Part shown: piece after piece, positions 45,401 through 53,255 of the stretch
How positions within the stretch are numbered: the first letter of the stretch is position 1
How the letters are laid out: the number at the start of each line of letters is the position of its first letter
DNA from: Niastella sp. OAS944
GTDB taxonomy: Bacteria > Bacteroidota > Bacteroidia > Chitinophagales > Chitinophagaceae
DNA: 64,000 bases
Direction of reading: 5' to 3'
Assembly (NCBI GenBank): GCA_024809215.1
Contig: JANUBW010000002.1
Span: 310,001 to 374,000 of the forward strand
Program-made: the position numbers and the translations under genes
The notes under the pieces: generated by a model
What the model was told of the DNA's origin: nothing
Databases searched by the model: none
Seen by the model: only the letters and a program-made list of their open reading frames with translations

Positions 45401-45630
45401 TTGAACGAAAATACGCCTGCCGTATCGGTAGTGGTACCGGCCATAAAATTTGTTTCAGCGTTCCGTACAACCACGGTAACATTTGGCAATGGTAAATTCT
45501 TTTCATTGGAAACAACGCCGGTGACCGTACTGGTCTTTTGCTGGGCGTTGGCTTGCGAAAGCATTAGTAGTTGACATAGAATGATTAGGGGCAATACAAT
45601 GGCCCTGGATTTAACAATCGTTAATCTCAT
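42436..45630 (-). CDS. SusC/RagA-family TonB-linked outer membrane protein
   Basis: 1064 residues. Signal peptide ends near QANAQQ (residue 30). A CarboxypepD_reg-like domain (about 35-115) leads into VVVVGYGTRKKSEVTSSIV, the plug with DPLYVVDGIPL and IDVLKDASATAIYGSRGA, and the large barrel ending WNRGFVFGVNAGF. There is no STN domain between signal peptide and carboxypeptidase-like domain, although a FecR/ECF pair lies directly upstream. Transports the ligand captured by SusD in a TonB-dependent way. Substrate cannot be read from the sequence; no glycosidase follows SusD here. Confidence 0.96.
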   Translation of the reverse strand: MRLTIVKSRAIVLPLIILCQLLMLSQANAQQKTSTVTGVVSNEKNLPLPNVTVVVRNAETNFMAGTTTDTAGVFSFNNLQAGGPYNFSFSVVSYKAQNMNGYTLKAGASLSLVVTLQEIENSLDQVVVVGYGTRKKSEVTSSIVSINAEDIRSRPVTNAMQALQGKAAGIDITSNERPGEMGKVLIRGVRSLASTLTQRANDPLYVVDGIPLNFGNQGNVGAINPNDIETIDVLKDASATAIYGSRGANGVVLITTKKGKKGTINLDYVGTLTVEDIQDRMDLMNAGQYIELRRDAYRRAKYLDPKAIASATYPDAPTITDDQRLFGTDTYAWENVKKGWANGSWDGSLVNTTDWRSLVKQTGITNDHTISISGGSDKIRAYASFGYLKQKGTQLGQDYTRYSSKFNIEITPLKWFSMGTSITATYGLQNYGFSSGSATGPGSLYAAAAGMLPFAVPYDNDGKRINLPGGDININSPIGEENYNINLRKNLRGLGAFHIDFTPINGLRYRVSFGPDYNNFYNGRYQDSMSINRGSGQPGSSNYAQLNQDNSFAWTLDHLLTYNKSLGGGHDFGASFLYSSTKIREETSSITASKLPWSSQKWYALNSVGTPDAYSSGLTERSLLSYMGRLNYSYKGKYYLDVYTRGDGASQLAEGHKWDVFPAASLAWRVSEEPFMQSVSWLSSLKLRAGVGSVGNATVNPYTTKGALQTLYYTWGSAVDAGYVSSDPSSANPVSLPNKTLKWERTTQANVGIDFRVLNGRIDGTVDLYTSRTKDLLMLRLIPSISGYTQSLDNVGVTANRGIDVSLNTVNLQLPDFTWNSTINFSATRDRVVETAYGKNDDRSNRWFIGKPLNIFYDYQYEGIWQESEKDELQKNWNPGLAWEKWTTTPGMIKAKDLNGDYKVDANNDYVIVGRAQPKWNGGITNEFNYKNWSLNVFVFARWGFTVESGAESLQGRYAQRVVDYWTPSNTGARYPAPNYANATGDARRTALNYQDGSFVKIRNISLSYRMPKGVIDRLKMKNCRLYAQAMNPGLIYSRVDWIDPDLGGSTWNRGFVFGVNAGF

Positions 45631-45750
45631 ATAGCGTGCAATTTTTAAATAAAACGGTCCTATTGCCAGGGCAGGAAGCAGTTTCTCCTATCCTGGGCAC
45701 CGTATAAAAAAATTTTGATGGTCTAAATCAGGTAAATGGTAATGATGTCC

Positions 45751-46875
45751 TTACTGATGGATTATATAAATATGATCCTCTCTGGTATATTTTAGTTTAT
45801 TCGCCTTGGTTATTAAGTTCAATATCGTTGCTATAGAATCTGTTGTTTTAAATTGCCCTACAAAATATTTCTTCTGCACATCTTTTTCATCGTACAAAAT
45901 GGTTACGTTATACACCGCAGCCAAATGATCAAACACCTTCGACAGGGCCTGGTTATTGTACATATGCCACGAGCCTTTGGCATTTACCGGCAAAGAAGGA
46001 TTGTCGGCAGCCATTTGTTCTTTGGCTGTTTGGTTTTGACCGGTTTTGAAACTTCTTACCAGTGTTTTGTCGGGCCCGTAAACAAACTCCTCACCGGGTA
46101 TCAGGAACACATCGTTCTTCATTAAACTGTTGCCCTGTTCAGTTGGTTTAATAACCACCTTACCTTCATACAGCCTTACCAACAATTGTGGTTTGTGAGC
46201 AAAAGCAGTAACCGTAAATTCAGTACCCAGCGCCGTGGTAGCAATTGCTCCGCTTTCAACAGTGAAAGGTTTTGTAACATCTTTTGCTACTCTGAATAAC
46301 GCTTTGCCAATTAGTTTTATATTCCTGCGCACAAATGGTTTTTCAAAAATGAGCTCACTGTTATTGAACAGCACTACCACCGAACCATCGGCCAGTTTTA
46401 TATTCTTTTCTTTTCCGGTTGTATTTATTTCATGTTGTAATACCGGTTTTACAACTTCGTCCTTACTATTATCAGTCTTGGTAATTACTTCGGGCATATT
46501 GCTGCCGGTAAAAAAGTAATTCCAGCCTAAAGCGATGACCAGCACTGCGGCAACGGCTGCTGCCACCATTCCTATTCTGCGATAAATGACCCGCTTGAAC
46601 TGTACACGCTCCTCTTCTGCATATTCATCGAGGGTAACAACTTTCGTTTCCCTTGCGGCAATGTGTTGTTTAAAAACATCCCATTCAGCTTCTTCATTCA
46701 CCTGCTGCGTAAGCTTTATTGCCGTAAGCTGCCAGGCTTCTTTTATATCATTAAAATAGCGCCGGTTCTCCTCACTTGCTTTGATCCATTCAACAATAAG
46801 CGAATCTTCTTCTTCACTCAGTTCATTTACCAGGTATTTTACTATCAGCTCCTTCATTTGATTATTTCGTTCCAT
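45751..46875 (-). CDS. FecR-family anti-sigma/sigma-regulator protein
   Basis: 374 residues; a second ATG lies six codons in (MKELIVKYL). The cytoplasmic N-terminus (1-100) with SEEEDSLIVEWIKASEENRR binds the sigma factor, one membrane helix lies at 101-122 (IGMVAAAVAAVLVIALGWNY), then the periplasmic FecR domain (about 160-260: IKLADGSVVVLFNNSELIFE, the GKALFRVAKD and ATTALGTEFTV blocks) and a DUF4974 (about 300-374, LSKVFDHLAAVYNVTI, IATILNLITKAN). Normally receives the signal from an STN-bearing receptor. The 60-bp gap to the sigma gene fits one transcription unit. Confidence 0.94.
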   Translation of the reverse strand: MERNNQMKELIVKYLVNELSEEEDSLIVEWIKASEENRRYFNDIKEAWQLTAIKLTQQVNEEAEWDVFKQHIAARETKVVTLDEYAEEERVQFKRVIYRRIGMVAAAVAAVLVIALGWNYFFTGSNMPEVITKTDNSKDEVVKPVLQHEINTTGKEKNIKLADGSVVVLFNNSELIFEKPFVRRNIKLIGKALFRVAKDVTKPFTVESGAIATTALGTEFTVTAFAHKPQLLVRLYEGKVVIKPTEQGNSLMKNDVFLIPGEEFVYGPDKTLVRSFKTGQNQTAKEQMAADNPSLPVNAKGSWHMYNNQALSKVFDHLAAVYNVTILYDEKDVQKKYFVGQFKTTDSIATILNLITKANKLKYTREDHIYIIHQ

Positions 46876-46935
46876 TGCACTAACAATTGATACGACTCAG
46901 CAAGGACTTACCCTTACAGGTTTTTTAAAAAAATG

Positions 46936-47544
46936 TTATTTATTTAAAAGCATAGTGAGAATCAATGCGATAATGATGCTGGAAAGGTAGGCACCCAGCT
47001 TTTCACGCAACTTCACCAGCGCCCTGCTCATCTGGGTCTCTACCGTTTTAATGGAAATGTTCAACTGTTCGGCTATTTGGGCATACTTCAAACCCTCAAA
47101 ACGGCTCATTTCAAAAATGCGACGCATTTGTTCGGGCAACTCAGCAATGGCGGCATCTATATCGGCCTGCAATTGTTTTATATCAACCTGATCAAAACCA
47201 TTTACTTCAGCCTCCTCAGGTACCGTTTGTAAAACAAACTGAACATATTGCTGCCGCACCTTCTGGTGTTTTAATATATCGAGCACATTATTGGTGATGA
47301 TCTTGTACAGGTACGATTTTGGCGAAATGCCGGCGGTGAGGTTTTGCCGGGCGTCCCATAGTTTTATAAACCCGGTGTGTACTACTTCTTTGGCCGTTTG
47401 CAGGTCGAGGCTGAATTTAAACTGGCAGTACGCACAAAGGGACAAGAAGTGCTTTTTGAAGAACTCCTCAAAGGAAGCACCGTCAAGCAGCCAATCGTCA
47501 AAATATTCCCCTTCCCGCTTATTCTCAGGTGAGTTAAAGTTCAT
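46936..47544 (-). CDS. ECF sigma factor (Bacteroidota FecI-like)
   Basis: 202 residues from the ATG at 47544; the TTG two codons earlier is less likely. Region 2: FFKKHFLSLCAYCQFKFS, AKEVVHTGFIKLWDAR, SYLYKIITNNVLDILKH. Region 4: LPEQMRRIFEMSRFEGLKYA and AEQLNISIKTVETQMSRALV. A hydrophobic C-terminal segment (YLSSIIIALILTMLL) suggests membrane attachment, frequent in Bacteroidota ECF factors. Paired with the FecR gene downstream, it should switch on the SusC/SusD operon. Confidence 0.94.
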   Translation of the reverse strand: MNFNSPENKREGEYFDDWLLDGASFEEFFKKHFLSLCAYCQFKFSLDLQTAKEVVHTGFIKLWDARQNLTAGISPKSYLYKIITNNVLDILKHQKVRQQYVQFVLQTVPEEAEVNGFDQVDIKQLQADIDAAIAELPEQMRRIFEMSRFEGLKYAQIAEQLNISIKTVETQMSRALVKLREKLGAYLSSIIIALILTMLLNK

Positions 47545-47619
47545 TCGCAAGTCTGGTTACAGGAACAAATTAACTTAAAAAGCACCTCTCTGACAAAAAA
47601 GTGTCATATGTACCTAATA

Positions 47620-47790
47620 GAAGGAGTTGACGGGTTAACGGGTTGACGAGGGTTTCTGTGCAGCAGGTTGATAGTTGAAAAGATGATAAAGGTGATGGAG
47701 TTGATAGAGGGTTTCTGTGCAGCGGGTTGACTAAGGGTTGGCGAGATGACGAGAGTTTCCTCTGTGCTGCGGTTTGAGTAATTGGTTACA
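47620..47790. repeat. GTTGACGGG / GTTGATAGAG word tract
   Basis: Words GAGTTGACG, GGTTAACGG, GTTGACGAG (47626-47650), GTTGATAGTTGAAAAGATGATAAAGG (47667-47692) and GTTGATAGAG (47700), separated by three copies of a GTTTCTGTGCAGC/GTGCTGC spacer near 47652, 47711 and 47757. This 392-bp gap lies between the sigma gene and the upstream GxGYxYP gene and holds no gene. Confidence 0.75.
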
Positions 47791-47829
47791 TGTTGACAGG
47801 GATTGGGGCCAGAATGAGGCGTGAATAAC

Positions 47830-47935
47830 AGGACCTGGCAGGGACATAACAGGGACCTCACAGGGACCTCGCAAGGGCAAAATCCCTGTTAAGTCCTTAT
47901 GAGGTCCTTGAAAGCTCCGTAGTAATTCCTTGTTA
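47830..47935. repeat. CAGGGACCT inverted tandem repeat
   Basis: Four CAGGGACCT-like words (about 47830-47875) face inverted TCCCTGTTAAGTCC and TGAGGTCCTTG words (47883-47910). AACAGGGA (47848) pairs with TCCCTGTT (47883), and GGACCTCA (47853) with TGAGGTCC (47900). It ends about 30 bp before the stop of the GxGYxYP gene. Confidence 0.75.
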
Positions 47936-47942
47936 TACTTTG

Positions 47943-50012
47943 TTACTCCTGCTTTTTTCCTGAAGTAATACCCGTGTTGGTTAGCCCGGTACAAGTGGTA
48001 GCACCCATTTTGGTGATGGGAGTTGCCCCAGGATTCACCGGCAATCCGTTGGCTTCCCTTATAAGTTGAAAAATATGATCGGGCCTAATCACTATATAAT
48101 TAGCGTTGAGCGAAGCGGCCACATTTTTGAAATTGGTAGGCTTTATGTCTGTCCAGGGTTGGGCCTGAATGATCACAAAACGCGGCTGGGCGCCGTTCCA
48201 ACCGGCAGAAGCAGTGGCAATATGGTCTTTCATGGCCTGTTCGCTGGTGCAGTAGTTACAGGAGAGCGCCATACCGGGCAAACTGTTATTATAAATGGTT
48301 AACCCGCCGCCGGTATTTTGAGCAGTTAATCCAAGCAGGGTTGGCGCATTGGCAGCAAATGATTGCCCAACGTTTTGATTGATGCCGCCTGTAATGGTAT
48401 TCCAAATGGTGATCACCTTAAAACCTGCCCGCTTGTTGTAGTTTTCTGTTTTGGCAACAAACTGGTCGAGCAGGCTCTGGTTAGGAAAACTGTTTGGGTA
48501 AGCATACCCATAACCCGATGGGCCAGAGATGAGGTTATCGTTATTGGTAGCCGTTTGCGAATAAAAGTTAAGCGCACCGGGCATAGCATCGAGCATGGCA
48601 GGCGAAAGTGTCCAGCCCATGGGCACCGAGCCACGGTCGGCATTGTTCCAAAGCTTGCGCATCAGGTGCTCTATATATTGCAGGTTATCGCCATCGCTCA
48701 GGATAAATGCAACATAGATCTTGTTTTGCAAGGCTGGCTTTGGCGGCGGCTGTTTCAGGTTCACCGTTCTGCTTGTACCGCTATGTACTGTAAGATTAGC
48801 GCACCAGTCGCTGGCAATGGTGGCAATACCATATTGCGATGCTCTTTGCACCCCGGGCGCTTCTTCGGGCCACCAGCCCATTACATTTGAACCTGAAGGC
48901 ATAGATGACAAAAAGCTGTTCAGCAAAGTGCTTTCTGCTGCAACATTGGGATCGAGCCAAATAACGGCGGCACCCAACGCAGTAGCATATTCGCGTAAGG
49001 CGGCTTTATGAACTTCGGGGTTCAGGCCTATCAACAACCGGTGATCGATATTGGGCCAATACGTGTTATATAGAGTTTGGTATACCTGTAATTTGCTGGT
49101 AAACTGCCCACGCAGATCGAGCAACACGGGTAAATTGTAAGGCGCAGTGGTGAGTTTTGTTGAAAGCGCTGGTGAAGCAATTAATGCGTTCTTACTTTTA
49201 GCCAGCATAGTGGCCAGGTTTACGGTATGTATTTGATTGGGATCGTAAATGATGAGGCCCGAAAGCTCATTGCGGTATTTGGTGATGAGGGTCCATTTGT
49301 CGGTAACCTCTGTATAGCTTAGGCCCAGCGACTGCAACCAGGTATATGGCCCTTCGGCAAATGCATCGCCTTCATAAGAAAAAATGCGGGGCTGGGTTTT
49401 GTTAACAATGCCCTTGAGGGAAGCAAACAAGTACATTTCGGCAGAAGTATTGTTTTGTTGTACTGCTACCCAGTCGACCTTGGTATAAGCAGTACCCCGC
49501 CAGTATACCCGTAACTCAATAGACTGATTATTAGCCGGCATGGTAAAAGCCAGCGTGAAATTGGTATACGCTGAAGCAATGGGAAATTGCTGGCGCGTAA
49601 TGGTACGGCTGGCCAATATAGCACCGGTAGTAGCATTCCTGACATCGAGATCAACAACCGGATCGTTATTAGCCGTGTTGTTATCGATCTTCATTCTAAA
49701 CTCTGCCACATTAGGTCCCGATGGAATGCTGGCATCGTAGGGACCATAGATCATGTGATCGTTGGCAGCATCGATACCCGTTTGGCAAAGCCAGCCATCG
49801 GTTTCGAGGCGGCCGGTCTTATGACTGAGATATGGCCCCTCGCCTTCCCAACGTGTTGATGATTCGCGTAATGTGATGAGGTCCTGCGTTTGCGCTGCTG
49901 CAGGAAAAGAAGGCAACAACTGACCGGCAGGCCAGTTTATTTGGGCCGCTGCCAATGTAGGCAGCAATGCACATATGGCTACGTTTCGTAGTACAGCAAT
50001 CGGTTTGGTCAT
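47943..50012 (-). CDS. GxGYxYP-family putative glycoside hydrolase
   Basis: 689 residues from MTKPIAVLRN; upstream in-frame codons reach back 60 residues into repeat sequence (LYHLYHLYQ) and lack a signal peptide. Signal peptide ends near LAAAQ (residue 24). An N-terminal beta-sandwich (about 30-190, with the VEFRMKIDNN and IELRVYWRG strands) precedes the GxGYxYP core: SYEGDAFAEGPYTWLQSLGL, YVAFILSDGDNLQYIEHLM, and the signature SGPSGYGYAYPNSF. The family is annotated as a putative glycosidase by structure-based inference, with substrate unknown. Located 400 bp upstream of the ECF/FecR/SusC/SusD set, it may supply the enzyme of this locus. Confidence 0.85.
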   Translation of the reverse strand: MTKPIAVLRNVAICALLPTLAAAQINWPAGQLLPSFPAAAQTQDLITLRESSTRWEGEGPYLSHKTGRLETDGWLCQTGIDAANDHMIYGPYDASIPSGPNVAEFRMKIDNNTANNDPVVDLDVRNATTGAILASRTITRQQFPIASAYTNFTLAFTMPANNQSIELRVYWRGTAYTKVDWVAVQQNNTSAEMYLFASLKGIVNKTQPRIFSYEGDAFAEGPYTWLQSLGLSYTEVTDKWTLITKYRNELSGLIIYDPNQIHTVNLATMLAKSKNALIASPALSTKLTTAPYNLPVLLDLRGQFTSKLQVYQTLYNTYWPNIDHRLLIGLNPEVHKAALREYATALGAAVIWLDPNVAAESTLLNSFLSSMPSGSNVMGWWPEEAPGVQRASQYGIATIASDWCANLTVHSGTSRTVNLKQPPPKPALQNKIYVAFILSDGDNLQYIEHLMRKLWNNADRGSVPMGWTLSPAMLDAMPGALNFYSQTATNNDNLISGPSGYGYAYPNSFPNQSLLDQFVAKTENYNKRAGFKVITIWNTITGGINQNVGQSFAANAPTLLGLTAQNTGGGLTIYNNSLPGMALSCNYCTSEQAMKDHIATASAGWNGAQPRFVIIQAQPWTDIKPTNFKNVAASLNANYIVIRPDHIFQLIREANGLPVNPGATPITKMGATTCTGLTNTGITSGKKQE

Positions 50013-50099
50013 AGAAAAAAGTTTAATGTAAATAAGTGTACTACGAATTTCGTTGTTTAGCAGGCTCGATGGGCAGCGTGTTCTATTTTGAAACGCAGG

Positions 50100-50262
50100 G
50101 AATAGGTTTGAAACAGATTGAATAAGTAGAAGAAAGTTGATACGTTGATAAAGGTGATAGAGGTGATAGAGGACCCTATACCTGAGATCCATGACTAATA
50201 GCTAAGCTCGCTAATCTTAAACCTGTATTCCCTTTATCAACCATATCAACTCTATCAACTTT
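50100..50262. repeat. GTTGATAAAGGTGATAGAG inverted word tract reaching a stop codon
   Basis: Left words GTTGATACGTTGATAAAGGTGATAGAGGTGATAGAGG (50136-50172) face right words CCTTTATCAACCATATCAACTCTATCAACTTTTCAACTC (50231-50269). The right arm contains the TGA stop of the VOC gene and its last codons. Confidence 0.8.
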
Positions 50263-50989
50263 TCAACTCTGCAAACAATCTCCTCTCCTCCTCTACTTCT
50301 GCAGGAGAAAAACTCACCAACAATTTCTCAGCCGCTTTAATCAATTCGGTAAAGCGAGCTGTGTCACTCAGCCGCTGCGCTACATCGGCACGCAATAACA
50401 ATACCTTTAGCAAATTCAAAGGATCACTTTCTTCGGCATTAGTAAGCGCTTTATCAAGCGTTCGTGCTGCCATTTCAAAATCACCATGCGAATCGGCCAG
50501 GCGGCTTCCCAATTCATAGGCCTTTGCCAATGGCGTGCCCGTCACCGGTGCTTTATTGTTTTCAGTAAAGATCAGGCTGTCTGTTTTTGTAATAGGTTGC
50601 CCGATCCTGATATAATTACCACTGCAATCAACTATAATGAACTGCCTTACGCCATAGGCCGGAATATCTTTTAACGGGTTAATGCGTGGAACTCCTTTCA
50701 GCGGTACTTTGTTATATAAGGATTTAAGACCGGCCCGGCAGGTTTCATAAAGCACATCGATGTTTGTAACATACAGGTAACAGGTACTGTAATTCTCCGC
50801 CGGTTTCAATTGCTTCATGGCAAAGAAATGCACCTCAATGCCACTTAAGCTGAACCCGATATAATTATTAGGCACCTTTTGCTTATAGGTTACTATAGCG
50901 CCTAATGCTTTGTAAAAAGTTTCTGTTTCGTTTATACTTATGCATGGCAATAATGGAAGGGCGTAGTGTGGTGTCTTTACTAGAGTCAT
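50255..50989 (-). CDS. VOC-fold (glyoxalase/bleomycin-resistance-like) protein with helical tail
   Basis: 244 residues from MTLVKTPHYAL; the frame opens 21 codons earlier with GTG inside repeat words, which is less likely. N-terminal VOC domain (about 1-125): LPCISINETETFYKALGAIV, IGFSLSGIEVHFFAMK, YLYVTNIDVLYETC, VRQFIIVDCSGNYIRIG. The C-terminal 100 residues are helical, TPR-like (AKAYELGSRLADSHGDFEMA, LDKALTNAEESDPLNLLKVL). Substrate unknown. The final residues ELKS and the stop are read from the GAGTTGAAAAGTTGATAGAG repeat. Confidence 0.75.
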   Translation of the reverse strand: MTLVKTPHYALPLLPCISINETETFYKALGAIVTYKQKVPNNYIGFSLSGIEVHFFAMKQLKPAENYSTCYLYVTNIDVLYETCRAGLKSLYNKVPLKGVPRINPLKDIPAYGVRQFIIVDCSGNYIRIGQPITKTDSLIFTENNKAPVTGTPLAKAYELGSRLADSHGDFEMAARTLDKALTNAEESDPLNLLKVLLLRADVAQRLSDTARFTELIKAAEKLLVSFSPAEVEEERRLFAELKS

Positions 50990-51039
50990 GGAGTAAAGTT
51001 CATGATCTGCCTTCACCTGAGATTGTACGGAAGCGACAT

Positions 51040-51300
51040 TGTTAGTTAACACGTTGATAAAGGTGATAGAGTTGATAGAGGAATCTTATAATTGAGAAGC
51101 CTGATTAATTGTCAGACTCGCTAATCTTATAACAATATTCACTGTATTGCCTCCATCAACTATATCAACTCTATCAACTTTTCAACTCTGTATTGCCTTA
51201 TCACCTATATACCTATTCAACCTACTTGTTAACCTGTTAACTTGTCAACCTGTCAACTCTGTATTACCTTTATCAACTATATCAACTCTATCAACTTATC
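51040..51300. repeat. Composite TATCAAC / GTTGATAGAG inverted tract reaching the AraC stop
   Basis: Left words GTTAACACGTTGATAAAGGTGATAGAGTTGATAGAGG (51046-51082) face CATCAACTATATCAACTCTATCAACTTTTCAACTC (51153-51187), then ACTTGTTAACCTGTTAACTTGTCAACCTG words (51219-51254) and a second CAACTATATCAACTCTATCAACTTATC arm (51271-51300). The last arm supplies the AraC gene's final codons and TGA stop (51291-51293). No gene in this 300-bp gap. Confidence 0.8.
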
Positions 51301-52082
51301 AACTTTAGATAACCACCAGGCGCCATACCGGTAAACTCTTTAAAATGGCGGTTCAAATGGCTCTGGTCGTAATAACCATGTTCAAGCGCCATACTTGTGA
51401 GGTTTTGCGGAACATTACCTGTGCAACATCCCAACTGTTCTATCATATTTTCAAAACGCGCTATCTTAAAAAATGCCTTTGCCGAAAAACCTGTGAGGTA
51501 TTTAAAATGCCGCTCAAACTGCCGTTGCGAAAGATTCACCTGGCTGCACAGCTCACCTACAGACAAGCCTGTTTTATGCATTGTGGTAATGAACACCTCG
51601 AACCTGTTTAAGGTTGCCAACCTGTTTTGAATTTGCGATTCAAGAAAACCAGAAATGATGGCCACTCTTTTTTCAAATGTACTGGCCTGCCGTATTTCGT
51701 CATCCAGTTCTTTACCACGATTGTTCAGTAAAGAAGAAATATCCGCATATTGATTGGTTAGCTCCGTTGCCGGAAGATCAAAAAGCAGCGGTATAGCGTG
51801 GGCATATAAACGAACACCGAAAATAGCATTGGTAGTATCGGTTGAGGTATATTGTTTACAGCTGTTTGATTGCCCGTAAAAACAAGCTGCAGGCAGCTTT
51901 ACCTGTTGTCCGTATATGTTATTGGTTGAATAGTTACCTGCATAACAAAAAAGCCATTCTACTTTACTTGTTGCAATGGCATGGTATGTATGGGTTTGGT
52001 GTTGGCCCATGATTAACTCCCCTTCCCAAAAACAGGAAACATAATTGCGCAGGCCGGGTGTGGGAAGTGCTGTTTGGTACAT
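51291..52082 (-). CDS. AraC-family transcriptional regulator
   Basis: 263 residues. The N-terminal 160 residues form the sensing domain (LRNYVSCFWEGEL, FCYAGNYSTNN, IFGVRLYAHAIPLLFDL), of the DUF6597-like cupin type. The C-terminal double helix-turn-helix has VGELCSQVNLSQRQFERHFK and the second helix pair SMALEHGYYDQSHLNRHFKE. The end KLIS and stop come from a repeat arm. Divergent from the patatin gene with about 100 bp between, so regulation of the patatin gene is possible (inference). Confidence 0.93.
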   Translation of the reverse strand: MYQTALPTPGLRNYVSCFWEGELIMGQHQTHTYHAIATSKVEWLFCYAGNYSTNNIYGQQVKLPAACFYGQSNSCKQYTSTDTTNAIFGVRLYAHAIPLLFDLPATELTNQYADISSLLNNRGKELDDEIRQASTFEKRVAIISGFLESQIQNRLATLNRFEVFITTMHKTGLSVGELCSQVNLSQRQFERHFKYLTGFSAKAFFKIARFENMIEQLGCCTGNVPQNLTSMALEHGYYDQSHLNRHFKEFTGMAPGGYLKLIS

Positions 52083-52185
52083 GGGGCTAAGGTAAGAATA
52101 AGTAAATATTTAACTGCTTATTGTCATTTACCGCTTGCCTGGTACCCATCGATTCCTGTATCTTGTATGCCAAACATTCCTCCCA

Positions 52186-53232
52186 ATGAAAAAAATACTG
52201 TTAGCAGCCATACTGATCACGGCATTTGGCATTGGCCGTTCTCAAACAGTAAAATACCGCAACCTGGTAATGGAAGGTGCCGGCGTGAAGGGGTTTGCTT
52301 ATGCAGGCGCTATTCAGGTGCTCGACAGTATGGGCATATTAAAGGACATTCAACGGGTAGCAGGGACCTCTGTTGGGGCCATTCAGGGCGCCCTGGTTGC
52401 GGTTGGTTACTCTTCCAATGAAATTATTGAGCTCACGTCCCATATTCCTTTAAAACAATTCAACGATGGCGCCTGGATGCTTGCGGGCGGTATAAGCCGG
52501 CTGCGTAAACAATTCGGGTGGTATAAAGGTGAAAAAATAGCCAAATGGATTGAAGATCTGATTGAAGCCAAAACCGGTAACGGCCAAATCACCTTTGCAG
52601 AACTACATGCACAAAGTGCCGAAAAGGGTTACAAAGACCTGTATATAACAGGTACCGACCTTACCTATCAAATGTTGCGGGTGTTCTCTTATGAAAATTA
52701 TCCCAATATGCGCATCTGCGATGCAGTGCGTATTTCATTATCAATACCCTTGTATTACCGTGCTGTATTAATGGACGATGAGGGTAAAATTTACGACAGG
52801 CCCGATGGCAAACAACTATTGCATGTTATGGTAGACGGTGGCGTACTGAGTAATTACCCATTATTCCTATTCGATTCAACCAAGTATATAAACAGCAATA
52901 TTCCTATTGCCGGTTCTTTTACCGAAAACCCCGAAACACTGGGTTTGCTAATGGAAATACCTCAACAGATCCAATACAATACGCAACAGCCAGGCATTTA
53001 TCCGTTTGCCATTTATAGCATGAACGATTATTTAAAAGCCCTGTACCATACACTTATTGATAAAGCCAACCCGGAAGTAACACATCCTAACAGTTTGCGC
53101 AGGACCATTGCCATTGATAACCTGAATATGTCGGGGCGGGTACGCAAGTTGCCTAAGAAAACAATAATGGCGCTGGTTGAAAATGGAAGAGCAGGAGCCA
53201 GAAAGTTCTTCACTCCTGCTCCTGCTCTGTAA
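52186..53232 (+). CDS. Patatin-like phospholipase with signal peptide
   Basis: 348 residues from MKKILLAAILIT; the upstream frame extends 17 residues without sense. Signal peptide (cleavage near GIGRSQ, residue 20) sends it to the periplasm or cell surface, unlike the related cytoplasmic copy at 20385. Oxyanion loop EGAGVKGFAYAGA, nucleophile GTSVG (Ser62) and catalytic Asp217 in VDGGVLSNYP are intact. The C-terminus (GRAGARKFFTPAPAL) is encoded over an 11-bp perfect hairpin and looks shaped by it. Divergent from the AraC gene and convergent with the PQQ dehydrogenase gene (9-bp gap). Confidence 0.92.
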   Translation: MKKILLAAILITAFGIGRSQTVKYRNLVMEGAGVKGFAYAGAIQVLDSMGILKDIQRVAGTSVGAIQGALVAVGYSSNEIIELTSHIPLKQFNDGAWMLAGGISRLRKQFGWYKGEKIAKWIEDLIEAKTGNGQITFAELHAQSAEKGYKDLYITGTDLTYQMLRVFSYENYPNMRICDAVRISLSIPLYYRAVLMDDEGKIYDRPDGKQLLHVMVDGGVLSNYPLFLFDSTKYINSNIPIAGSFTENPETLGLLMEIPQQIQYNTQQPGIYPFAIYSMNDYLKALYHTLIDKANPEVTHPNSLRRTIAIDNLNMSGRVRKLPKKTIMALVENGRAGARKFFTPAPAL

Positions 53233-53255
53233 AAGGGACTTTTAATTTTTCACTA
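53188..53255 (+). terminator. Hairpin inside the patatin 3' end plus T-rich tail
   Basis: AGAGCAGGAGC (53188-53198) and GCTCCTGCTCT (53218-53228) are perfect inverses inside the last 45 bp of the coding frame. After the stop comes AAAAGGGACTTTTAATTTTT, a second small hairpin with a T run, which is the probable terminator. It lies across the convergent gene's end. Confidence 0.6.

Noticed and set aside
50013-50192. N-terminal extension of the GxGYxYP protein by 60 residues
   Set aside because: The extra residues (LYHLYHLYQ and similar) are read from TATCAACTT-type repeat words; a signal peptide begins only at MTKPIAV.
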